NCBI GenBank assembly: GCA_023419605.1
Contig: JAEZXR010000138.1
Span: 21,240 to 85,239, forward strand
Origin: Bacillota bacterium
GTDB lineage: Bacteria > Bacillota > Clostridia > Acetivibrionales > JAEZXR01
Length of the DNA: 64,000 nucleotides
Reading direction: 5' to 3'
Position numbers and translations under genes: made by a program
In this document: piece after piece, positions 1 through 8,323 of the stretch
Position numbering within the stretch: position 1 is the stretch's first letter
Layout: each line of letters starts with the position of its first letter
The notes under the pieces: model-generated
Told to the model about the DNA's origin: nothing
The model's input: only the letters and a program-made list of their open reading frames with translations
Database searches by the model: none

Positions 1-575
1 TGAAACTCCTGCATTTTCCGGTCATCTACGGGTACTTCCCCCCAGATGGCTTCCTTCAGCAGCTGCTCCCGGATGGCCCATTTATTCTGATGGAAAAGCT
101 GCTTCATCCGCTGGTTGTTCAGCTTCACTTCCTGTTCCAGGCGCTTCTGCTCTTCCGCTTCCCGTGCCTTCTCCTTGTCTTCGAAAATCTTCTCTCCAAT
201 GCCTTTTAATACCCCTGTAACCTGCCCGGAAGTCATTTCCGCTTTTAAGAGATACTCTTCCGCCCCCAGCTTAAAAGCCTCACTCACCATACCGAATTCG
301 TCATAGGCGCTTACTACCACAATCCGAAGGGACGGGTAGAGGGATCGGGCTCTGCGGATCAGCTCCAGACCATCCATCACCGGCATCTTCAAATCCGTCA
401 ACAGGATATCCACCCGTTGGGACTCCAGTACCTTCAATGCCTCCAACCCGTTGTAGGAGTCACCGACGACCCGGTACCCATTAGCTTCCCAATCAATGAT
501 TGATTTCAGCATATCCCGGATGAAAGGCTCATCATCTACCAGCAATACCGTAAGAACTTCCTTTGAGCTAGCCAT
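1..575 (-). CDS. YesN-type response regulator, 3' part cut by window edge
   Basis: The visible part is the N-terminal receiver domain of an AraC-type two-component regulator. Acidic residues D14 and D15, phospho-acceptor D61 in LLTDLKMPVMDG, S89 and K111 are all present. A charged helical stretch follows (about residues 125-160) before the frame runs off the left edge with no stop. The expected C-terminal AraC DNA-binding domain lies outside the window. The ATG at 575 overlaps the stop of the upstream sensor kinase by 8 nt, so the two are translationally coupled. By analogy with YesMN/LplR systems it probably controls the adjoining sugar-transport genes; that role is inferred. Confidence 0.88.
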   Translation of the reverse strand, partial: MASSKEVLTVLLVDDEPFIRDMLKSIIDWEANGYRVVGDSYNGLEALKVLESQRVDILLTDLKMPVMDGLELIRRARSLYPSLRIVVVSAYDEFGMVSEAFKLGAEEYLLKAEMTSGQVTGVLKGIGEKIFEDKEKAREAEEQKRLEQEVKLNNQRMKQLFHQNKWAIREQLLKEAIWGEVPVDDRKMQEF

Positions 576-2352
576 TTACCGCACCTCCCAATTCCGGCAA
601 ACTGATTTCCATAAGGGAGAATTCCCCTGGAACACTTTGAATCCGGATTCCATAATCCGCTCCATATTGATACCGGATTCGGTCATGAATATTTTTTATA
701 CCTACGTGCACTCTGGGAATCTCTTCTAACTGGTATTTGCTGTCAAAAACATTATTGATCTGTTCTTCCGTCATCCCCACCCCGTTGTCCCAGACTTCAA
801 AGCAGATTTTGCCCGCCCTCTCATAGGCCTTTACCTTAATGAGGGCCATACATCCTTCCTGATTCAGCCTTTCGCTCAGGCCATGGCTGATAGAGTTCTC
901 TACCAGGGGCTGCAGGAGCATCCCCGGAACTTTTACCTTTTGAATTGCTTCGTCAATATCATATTCCACCTGTATGCGGTTTTTATACCGTATTTGCTGA
1001 ATATAGATATAATCCTTCAGATTTCCGATCTCCTCCGATATGGGAATCAGCATATCCGCTTTATTGATGGTGTTGCGCAGCAGTCTGCTGAGAACCATGA
1101 TCATTTCCGCTACATTATCCGCTTTTTGCAAACTGGCGGTAAACCGGATGGAGCTGAGGGTATTGTAAAGAAAATGGGGATTGACCTGGTATTGTAACGA
1201 TTTGATCTGTGCTTTTCTCTTTTGCTTTTCTTCTTCCACTACGGCCTGAAACAGAGCCTTCAAATCGCCTACCATGGTATTAAATCCGGAGCAAATCATA
1301 CCGATTTCATCCTTGGTATTCACCGGAACTGTAACGTCAAAATCCTTCTCACCCACCCTCCGCATGGCCAGCATCAATTGCTTGATGGGCTTTGAGATGG
1401 TCCTGGCACTTACCATGGAAATGGATAGAATCACCAAAAGACAGATTCCCGAAAGTGCCAGCGTCATCCAGCGAATACTGCGTATCTCCTCTATAAAGTA
1501 GAAATAGGGAATCGCCTGCACTACTTTCCAGCCTGTAACCGGTGAGGTATAGAAGGTGATCATCATTTCCTCGTTCCCCATCTTTTCCCGGAAATAGCCT
1601 TTGCTCTCATTCAAAATCCGGGAAGAAAAGGAATACCGGTTCAGATCACTGAAATAGTCTTCCTTGTTCTGGGAGATAACCTTTCCCTCCGCATCGGTGA
1701 TGACTGTAGCTGCATAGGGGGTTTCAACCAGATTCTGATAGATATCCAGAAAGATATTATTGTTTAATACAAGAACGAAAACACCCTTACTTTCAAAGTC
1801 TTTTTTATAGGAGATGTCTCTCACCACCCGGCCCACTAGAAAGGCCCGGCTGGAACTGCTGATGGTATTGGGATTTGGAACATTTCCCGCCCATACGCTT
1901 TCTCCATTCCCCTTAACAATGGTTTTAAACCATTCATTTTCTTTCAACTGCTGCCATTCCGGCACATACCCCTTGTAAGCATATCCGTACTCTTTATTGG
2001 TAAGCAGGACCACACTATCGATGTCCCCGTCCTTAAAAAATGCCGACTCAAAGAGCTTATCGATCTCCTGGGCCGATTCGTAGGATTCTACCGATTTATT
2101 CACCAGGTCCATGTCATCCATGAACTTGGATATCTTATCTCCCGCAAAAAACTGGTCCATGTATTTCGCAGCCTTCTGATACTTTACTTCCACATTTCGA
2201 TTGATCTGCTCCAGCGTGGAGAGAGAGGATCGATTGAGTTTCTCCTGCAAGGCACGGGCAGAAATAGAGTAGGCAAAAAAACCTATGGCCAGGGTTGGCA
2301 GCAGCGATAGTGCAATAATAAGAACAACCAGCTTATTCTGAATGTGTCGCAT
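568..2352 (-). CDS. YesM-type sensor histidine kinase
   Basis: A 594-residue membrane kinase. It has an N-terminal transmembrane helix (about 8-30), an extracytoplasmic Cache-like sensor region (about 32-285), a second membrane helix (about 290-312), HAMP, a His_kinase domain with the H-box QVNPHFLYNT, and a C-terminal ATPase with N-box LLQPLVENSISHG and G-box WDNGVGM. This is the standard architecture of the YesM/LytS-like family that senses sugars or envelope signals with a YesN partner. The start at 2352 has a G-rich Shine-Dalgarno about 8 nt upstream. It lies just downstream of a solute-binding lipoprotein gene and overlaps the regulator at 575. The ligand is unknown. Confidence 0.93.
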   Translation of the reverse strand: MRHIQNKLVVLIIALSLLPTLAIGFFAYSISARALQEKLNRSSLSTLEQINRNVEVKYQKAAKYMDQFFAGDKISKFMDDMDLVNKSVESYESAQEIDKLFESAFFKDGDIDSVVLLTNKEYGYAYKGYVPEWQQLKENEWFKTIVKGNGESVWAGNVPNPNTISSSSRAFLVGRVVRDISYKKDFESKGVFVLVLNNNIFLDIYQNLVETPYAATVITDAEGKVISQNKEDYFSDLNRYSFSSRILNESKGYFREKMGNEEMMITFYTSPVTGWKVVQAIPYFYFIEEIRSIRWMTLALSGICLLVILSISMVSARTISKPIKQLMLAMRRVGEKDFDVTVPVNTKDEIGMICSGFNTMVGDLKALFQAVVEEEKQKRKAQIKSLQYQVNPHFLYNTLSSIRFTASLQKADNVAEMIMVLSRLLRNTINKADMLIPISEEIGNLKDYIYIQQIRYKNRIQVEYDIDEAIQKVKVPGMLLQPLVENSISHGLSERLNQEGCMALIKVKAYERAGKICFEVWDNGVGMTEEQINNVFDSKYQLEEIPRVHVGIKNIHDRIRYQYGADYGIRIQSVPGEFSLMEISLPELGGAVNG

Positions 2353-2368
2353 GGATTTTCCCCCACCC

Positions 2369-4000
2369 CTATTTAATCTGAGGCAAAATATCTTTCATCT
2401 CAGATACTCCTTTTTTAAATACCTCATTCGCCGCCTGGGTGGCTTCCGCCCCTCCAGCCGCTTCCCATTCACGAACAAATTGATCAAAACTTTCCACGGG
2501 CTTGCTTCCTGTAATAAACCCGATGGTCCATTTGTCCCGTACTGTTTGGGCTGCACGAAGCTTCTGGTCTGCCTCCGCCGGAAGCAGGTCCGTAATCCAG
2601 CTAAAATAATCTCTGCCATTTATCACGTTTGCCATGGCTCCGTACTTTGAAATCTCCGCCTTGTTGGTGGCGGAAAAATAAGCTTGAACACTGGGAATCC
2701 CGTGAAAAGCCCCGAAAAAGTTCGTACCTGCTGCTCCATTTTTCTTATCATCCATGTAAGTATCTATTTTTACAACGGCGTTATTGTCCTCACTTCGCTT
2801 CCAATGCACGCCTTCCTGTCCATAATGTGTCAAGGCATAAATATCCTTGTCGCCCAGAAGCTTTTCAAAAATCTGTATGGTACGTTCCAATTTTGCCGGT
2901 TCTTTTTCCATCTGCTTGCCAAAGCTGACAGCAGAGGTCATTTTTCCCCAGTTATGATATCCATAATAGCCCTCCGGCCCTTTGGGCGGCGGCGCCTGCA
3001 CGCCTTTCGCCGATGGATTCAATGCTTTTAATGCGCTGTAAAACCCACCTGCTTCACCATTCCGGGTCCAGGTGCTATCGATATAGCCAATCTTTCCATT
3101 GATGAACTTAGCTCTGATTTTATCCCGATCGGCGGTAATAAATTCCGGATCGATAACACCCAGAGAATACCAGCGATGAAACAGCGTAAAGGCTTCCTTT
3201 GCCTGAGACGTCACAATCCCCATTTTAACGCTTCCATCCTTTTGCAGGCAAAACATATGGGGAAATACACCATAGGCGCCGAAGAATGTAGACATGATCT
3301 GCCGGGTCCCTTCTCCGCCTTTGGCTTCCGGGCAAATACCATAGGTATCCTTTTTCCCGTTTCTATCGGGATCATTAAAGGTAAAGCGGATAAATGCCTC
3401 TTCCACCTCTTGGATAGTTTCCGGCACTTTATGGATTCCTACCGCTTCCAGCCAATCCATGCGCCAAAAGTCCGTACCCGGTTTGGTCTGGTCTGGCTGC
3501 ATGATGGGCATTCCATAGTTTTTATCATCAATGCCGGTCACCATCCACACCTCTGAGCCAAATTCCAAGGTTTCCTTAAAATACCCCGGAGCATTCTTTT
3601 TGATAACCTCATAGGGAACTTCTGCCAGGACGCCTTGTTTCACATACTCACTGATCCGGTTTCTGTTGTCCCGGTAAATTACATCCGGGATATCTCCACT
3701 GGCCACCCTTGTATTGATTTGATCATTCCAGTTTTCCCTATCGAAGGGCAGAAACACAAAATCAATGTCCGAAAACAGCTTTTCCAATTCCCTTTCTACA
3801 AAGCTGTCAGCATAAACAGGAGCTGTCACCCAGTTGGTAATGGAAAGTTTTGTTCGAGCTTTTGTTTCATTGCTTGCAGCTTTTTTCGACGGACTTGGCT
3901 CCGTATCTTTTTTGCCATTCCAAATGCACCCGGTCAGCCCAGTGGATGCTGCCATCATTACACTTACAAATAGAGCCAGAATTTTTACAGAAGTACGCAT
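2369..4000 (-). CDS. Extracellular solute-binding lipoprotein of a sugar ABC transporter (LplA-like)
   Basis: A 543-residue substrate-binding protein of the family 1 (LplA-like) type. It opens with a signal peptide and lipobox, cysteine at residue 25 in GLTGC, so it should be lipid-anchored outside the membrane. I chose the ATG at 4000 because GGGGGAG sits 4 nt before it and the signal peptide begins there. An in-frame GTG at 4037-4039 would add 13 polar residues and has no good ribosome site. It probably delivers oligosaccharide to the permeases encoded at 6.2-8.1 kb, or acts as a sensory partner of the kinase encoded just downstream. The substrate is not readable from sequence. Confidence 0.88.
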   Translation of the reverse strand: MRTSVKILALFVSVMMAASTGLTGCIWNGKKDTEPSPSKKAASNETKARTKLSITNWVTAPVYADSFVERELEKLFSDIDFVFLPFDRENWNDQINTRVASGDIPDVIYRDNRNRISEYVKQGVLAEVPYEVIKKNAPGYFKETLEFGSEVWMVTGIDDKNYGMPIMQPDQTKPGTDFWRMDWLEAVGIHKVPETIQEVEEAFIRFTFNDPDRNGKKDTYGICPEAKGGEGTRQIMSTFFGAYGVFPHMFCLQKDGSVKMGIVTSQAKEAFTLFHRWYSLGVIDPEFITADRDKIRAKFINGKIGYIDSTWTRNGEAGGFYSALKALNPSAKGVQAPPPKGPEGYYGYHNWGKMTSAVSFGKQMEKEPAKLERTIQIFEKLLGDKDIYALTHYGQEGVHWKRSEDNNAVVKIDTYMDDKKNGAAGTNFFGAFHGIPSVQAYFSATNKAEISKYGAMANVINGRDYFSWITDLLPAEADQKLRAAQTVRDKWTIGFITGSKPVESFDQFVREWEAAGGAEATQAANEVFKKGVSEMKDILPQIK

Positions 4001-4337
4001 AAAACTCCCCCGATTTCCTACAATAGGATCGTCTTTCACTATGCTGGTGCGACACGCTGACGCTGTTTCCGCTGGGTAAGCCGGCCAATAAGATCAAGGT
4101 ACGATACCTGTGCGCGCGTCATCTCCACAATACTTCCTTTAGTATAACACATTTTGTCCTGTTCTTTAAGAAAATTATAAAAATACTTATAAAGTTTAAA
4201 CCCTGTAAAGCCTTTTGTTATGGCCATTTGCCCATTTTTATTGTATCACGCACCACGGGTCAGCACCATGACTGATTTTGACCTTTACTGTGTTTATTTG
4301 ACCTCTTTCCAATGACTTTATTTTATCTGCCAATTGG

Positions 4338-4373
4338 GAAAAACAGCCGGACCAACTGTGATCCGACTGTTTT
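4338..4373 (-). terminator. Rho-independent terminator after solute-binding protein gene
   Basis: On the minus strand, AACAGTCGGA pairs with TCCGGCTGTT around a 10-nt loop and is followed by a T-run. It lies 17 nt beyond the stop of the 4390-5949 gene. The rest of the 4001-4389 gap is AT-rich and presumably holds the promoter of the next lipoprotein gene; I see no other gene there. Confidence 0.75.
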
Positions 4374-4389
4374 AAGGTACCTGAATTTT

Positions 4390-5949
4390 TTATTTTTTGT
4401 TTTTAAGGAATTCGTCTACTTGTTTTTGCAGTTCTGCGATAATCTTATCGGAACCGGCTTTCTTCATCTTTTCTATAAATTCCTTGTATTTTGCTTCATG
4501 ATCTGGAAGCACCCCGTATTCCAACGCCGTACGGTATTCCTTTACAACGGCTGCAATCTGTGCAAGCTCATTGGAGATATTGGAAACGTTCGGCTTGAAG
4601 CCCATCAAGGGTGAAGTAATGGCTTTTCCGTGAACTTCCTTTACAATGTAGTCATTCCAGCCAGCCATGTCTCCTTCGGTTTCATAGGCGTTGAAGGCGT
4701 TCCCTACAGCCCATTTCCACAAGCCGTATTTGTTCTCATTCTTCGCCTGGCTGCCATAACCGGTTTCGATCCTGTTGTCGCTTACCTTCTTATAGTGCTG
4801 GCCTTCAAAGCCCCATACCAGGAAGTTATACAAGTCAGCACCCTTTTTTGTATTCATCAGATCAATCAACTGCATGGCCCTTTCCGGATTCTGGGAAGTT
4901 CTTGCAATGGCAGTATTGGAAGAGGAAAGGCCATAGCCGATGTAGTAATCCTTTGCTATCGGTACTGCTTCAATGGGGAACCCATTCATTTTTGAGGATG
5001 TCTCGGAAGAGTTATTATAATAACCATGGGTCCATATTACATACCCGTCTTTTCTTCCTTCATCCTGCTTTATGTTCTGTACACTGAGGGCATCCTGGCG
5101 GATGTAGCCTTTTTTGAACCAATCGGCCATCTTATCGTACATCATTTTGTACTCGGGACTTTCAAAAGCATTAAAAATCTTTACGCTCTTATCCTCGATA
5201 CGGAACTTGAAGTCGCCGTTCACGGACTCCATTCCCTTGTCAGCCATCCAAACAAAGGAGCCTACGCCCAATCCCTTTTGCAGTTTATTATCCGCCTTCA
5301 GTTTTGCCAGGTAAGCTTCAAAGATATCATAGGTACCGGCATCCATGGTTTTCTGGGACTGTGCGTATTCGCTGAGCTTCTTCATGTCCAGGTACTTGTC
5401 TGCCAGTTCCTTGGGGGTAAATATGCAGTAGCGCATGGCGTTCATCTGCTGGTAGTTCGGTACGGAATAAAGCTTTCCGTCGCTTCCTTTTGATTTTGCG
5501 AAGGCCCAATCGGGAATTTCCTTTTTCAGATCCTGGCCGTATTTGTTCAACAGCTCATCCAGCGGCAGATAGGCGCCCTTTTGAATCTCACTGCTGTAGT
5601 CGAATTTGTAGCCGGTCCATGCCAGGTCGATGGGTTCGCCGGAGGAGATCATCAGGTTCCACTTTTCGTTGATCTCCGCGTTTTCCAGTGTCTGAATGGT
5701 CACGGTAGTATTGGGCAGTTTCTGCTGGAGCCTCTTGTTGAACTCCTCATATACCTTATCGGCATCAGCCTGTTTTGCGGGTCCCACCATAACCCACTTC
5801 AGTTTCACCGGCTTTGGTGTTGCCTCTGCCGTCTTTGCCGGCTCATTGCTGCCGGGTTTTGTTTCTGTCTTGCCACAGCCTGCCAGTGCCATCGTAGCAC
5901 TCAAGCTCAAAATTACCAGCAAACTTAGTCCTTTTTTAAACTTTGACAT
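4390..5949 (-). CDS. Extracellular solute-binding lipoprotein with DUF3502-like C-terminus
   Basis: A 519-residue ABC substrate-binding lipoprotein with lipobox LAGC (Cys25) after a typical signal peptide. The last 70 residues (KPNVSNISNELAQIAAVV and following) look like the DUF3502 module often found at the C-terminus of LplA/YtcQ-type binding proteins beside LplB/LplC permeases. The start is supported by AAGGAGGA upstream. It follows the two permease genes in the same orientation, so it is the best candidate for the cognate binding protein. A terminator follows it, so the second lipoprotein gene at 2369-4000 is probably transcribed separately. Confidence 0.9.
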   Translation of the reverse strand: MSKFKKGLSLLVILSLSATMALAGCGKTETKPGSNEPAKTAEATPKPVKLKWVMVGPAKQADADKVYEEFNKRLQQKLPNTTVTIQTLENAEINEKWNLMISSGEPIDLAWTGYKFDYSSEIQKGAYLPLDELLNKYGQDLKKEIPDWAFAKSKGSDGKLYSVPNYQQMNAMRYCIFTPKELADKYLDMKKLSEYAQSQKTMDAGTYDIFEAYLAKLKADNKLQKGLGVGSFVWMADKGMESVNGDFKFRIEDKSVKIFNAFESPEYKMMYDKMADWFKKGYIRQDALSVQNIKQDEGRKDGYVIWTHGYYNNSSETSSKMNGFPIEAVPIAKDYYIGYGLSSSNTAIARTSQNPERAMQLIDLMNTKKGADLYNFLVWGFEGQHYKKVSDNRIETGYGSQAKNENKYGLWKWAVGNAFNAYETEGDMAGWNDYIVKEVHGKAITSPLMGFKPNVSNISNELAQIAAVVKEYRTALEYGVLPDHEAKYKEFIEKMKKAGSDKIIAELQKQVDEFLKNKK

Positions 5950-6053
5950 TTCTACTGTTCCTCCTTATTTTAATTTCAAACCTGGCATGGAGATGAGTCT
6001 GGAATCGAATCTGCAAAAATTACGGAAAATATTTCAACTTGCCCTCCATGCTA

Positions 6054-6154
6054 TATACAATCGGATTGGCAACTGCTGATTTGGGCTTCGTACAGCCAAC
6101 GGTTCTGGGGCTTTACGAGGCCCAAATCAGCTAAGTCCCATCCGAATTTGTATA
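6054..6154. repeat. Dispersed palindromic repeat, family R1, copy A
   Basis: An imperfect inverted repeat of about 101 bp bounded by TATACAA and TTGTATA. Internal arms GCTGATTTGGGC and GCCCAAATCAGC flank a CAGCC...GGGCT core. Related copies lie at 26644-26743 and 56894-56971. It sits between the permease and binding-protein genes and occupies most of that gap. It has no coding capacity. Confidence 0.8.
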
Positions 6155-6209
6155 GGTGAATCTTATTAAATCCGGGAGTATGCCCGGTTTAATCCAACCT
6201 GGAATTTGT

Positions 6210-7109
6210 TTATCCTTTAACAGCTCCCACTGTCAATCCGCGGGCAAAATACTTTTGGAAGAAAGGAAATACAAGAAGCATCGGGCCTGCTGCTACAACA
6301 CACATGGCGAACATCATGGTCTCCATGGGAATCTGCATCGCCTGCCCGCTCATCGCGCCCATGGGGTCTTCCTTGGCCATGCTTCGAATATAGTCGGCTT
6401 CCCGCAAAATCCGCTGCAACAGGTACTGCAGCGTATAAAGCTTCTGGTCTTGAATATAGAGCAGCGATGTATTCCAGTTATTCCACCGGTCCAACAAGCA
6501 AATCAGTGAAATGGTCGCCATTACCGGTTTTGACAGCGGCATTACGATTTGGAAGAAAATCCTCCATTCACTGGCACCATCCATTTTCGCCGATTCCATC
6601 AGTGAAGCGGGAAGCTCCTGAAAGAAGGTTCGGAAAACGATGATTTGGAAAGGGCTGGCCAATGCAGGCAAGATGTATACCCATAACGTATCATCCAGAT
6701 GAAGGTACTGTTTGGTCAGAATGTAGGACGGCATCAAACCGCCGCTGAAAACCATGGTGAAAAAAATCATATAGGTGGTGGGGCCTCTGAATTTAAAGCT
6801 TCTTCTGGATAAGGAGTAGGCGCACAGGGCCATTACCAGTACCGCCAAAAAGGTTCCCAGCACCGATTGCAGCGCTGTAAACTTGTAGGAATCGATGATC
6901 TGCTGCGGATTGCTGAACACCCATTTGTATCCCATAACATCAAACCGTTTCGGAATCAGCTTATAGCCGAAGTTCTGTATATCCTCCTCATTGGAGAAGG
7001 AGACTGCCACCACCAATAGGAACGGTATGATGAAGGTAAGACTGAATAAGGAAAAGAATGAATTTATAAGCAGGCTGGAGCCTGAAATCTTTGTTCTTTT
7101 TGCACTCAC
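6210..7109 (-). CDS. Carbohydrate ABC transporter permease (LplC/YtcP-like)
   Basis: About 299 residues with six hydrophobic segments and the cytoplasmic EAA-loop signature SAKMDGASEWRIFFQIVMPL, characteristic of the second permease of LplABC-type sugar importers. The family ending FFQKYFARGLTVGAVKG is present. The start is uncertain: GTG at 7109 lies 9 nt after GAGGGGG, while TTG at 7115 lies only 3 nt after it. It follows the partner permease by about 20 nt, so the two are co-transcribed. Ordinary length for the family. Confidence 0.92.
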   Translation of the reverse strand: MSAKRTKISGSSLLINSFFSLFSLTFIIPFLLVVAVSFSNEEDIQNFGYKLIPKRFDVMGYKWVFSNPQQIIDSYKFTALQSVLGTFLAVLVMALCAYSLSRRSFKFRGPTTYMIFFTMVFSGGLMPSYILTKQYLHLDDTLWVYILPALASPFQIIVFRTFFQELPASLMESAKMDGASEWRIFFQIVMPLSKPVMATISLICLLDRWNNWNTSLLYIQDQKLYTLQYLLQRILREADYIRSMAKEDPMGAMSGQAMQIPMETMMFAMCVVAAGPMLLVFPFFQKYFARGLTVGAVKG

Positions 7110-7130
7110 TGCCAAGAACCCCCTCTTTCA

Positions 7131-8105
7131 TTAGAATAGTGCATTTTCCGGTTTTACTTTCCTTACGACGGCGTTTGTACCCATGATCATGATGAAGCCG
7201 ACTACGGATTGGAACAATCCGATGGCTGTGGTCACCCCCACAGTCCCCTGTCGCAAGCCACGGAAAACATAGGTATCTACAATATCCGTTGTAGGGTACA
7301 GCACCCCGATATCCCGGGGAAGCTGGTAAAACAGTCCGAAATCTCCACGGAAAATTCCACCCAGTGCAAGGATGATTAGGATAGTCATCAGGGAGAACAA
7401 AGAAGGTATGGAGATATAAAGGGTCTGCTGCCATCGGTTGGCTCCGTCAATTTTTGCCGCCTCAAACAATTCCTGGTCGATTCCCAACAACGCGGAATAA
7501 TAAAATATACAATCCAGTCCGATTACTTTCCAAATATGAATAACGGTTAATATATAGGGCCAATATTTAGGTTCCGAATACCAATTGGCTGGTTGCATGC
7601 CTACTGCCTTCAACACCTGATTGGCAATTCCCAGAACAGGGTTTAACACGGTATAGGCCATATAGGCTACAATAACCCAGGACAGAAACCTCGGAAGGAT
7701 CATGGAAGTCTGGTACACCTTTAACGCTACTTTATTTCGAATCTCGTAGAGCAGCAAGGCAATAGCCACTGAAGAGACGGCACCGATCACAATGAAGGAC
7801 CCGCTATATAACAAAGTGTTACGGGTAATTCGAAATGCATCCTGGGATTTGAAGAAAAATTCGAAGTTCTTCAAGCCGTTCCAAGGGCTTCCGAAAATGC
7901 CACCTGCATAGTTATAGTTTTTAAAAGCAAGGATAACGCCAATCATGGGCAGGTAACTGAAAACGATAAAGTATAGGATTGCAGGCAGTGCAAGCAGCAG
8001 AAGGGACATGTTGTCCTTCACCATGGAGAATTTCATGTTTGTCAGCCTGTTTTTAAGCGATTCCGTCCCTGATCCTTTTTTAACCTGGACACCGGTTTTA
8101 TTCAT
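7131..8105 (-). CDS. Carbohydrate ABC transporter permease (LplB/YteP-like)
   Basis: A 324-residue integral membrane protein with about six transmembrane segments and the EAA loop EAAKIDGANRWQQTLYISIP, typical of LplB/YteP permeases. It should pair with the permease encoded next to form the channel of a polysaccharide-fragment importer. ATG at 8105 has AGGGGAG about 8 nt upstream. No ATPase gene for this importer is present in the window. That is usual for this family, which shares an MsmX-like ATPase encoded elsewhere. Confidence 0.93.
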   Translation of the reverse strand: MNKTGVQVKKGSGTESLKNRLTNMKFSMVKDNMSLLLLALPAILYFIVFSYLPMIGVILAFKNYNYAGGIFGSPWNGLKNFEFFFKSQDAFRITRNTLLYSGSFIVIGAVSSVAIALLLYEIRNKVALKVYQTSMILPRFLSWVIVAYMAYTVLNPVLGIANQVLKAVGMQPANWYSEPKYWPYILTVIHIWKVIGLDCIFYYSALLGIDQELFEAAKIDGANRWQQTLYISIPSLFSLMTILIILALGGIFRGDFGLFYQLPRDIGVLYPTTDIVDTYVFRGLRQGTVGVTTAIGLFQSVVGFIMIMGTNAVVRKVKPENALF

Positions 8106-8323
8106 TTAAACAACTCCCCTGAAGTATGATACGGATTGCAATAATCCATTTGTATATAGATTTCATTTTTACTGTTATTATGGGCAGCGTACTTTGCCGT
8201 TACGAGAGCATTGCATTCTAAGGATTTGCGATTCTCAAAAGCCTCTGGTTCCGATTACACTCGTATAGTACCATCTCCCTACCACCAGTTCCATGATGAT
8301 TTTTGTTCTTTCCTATCATTTTT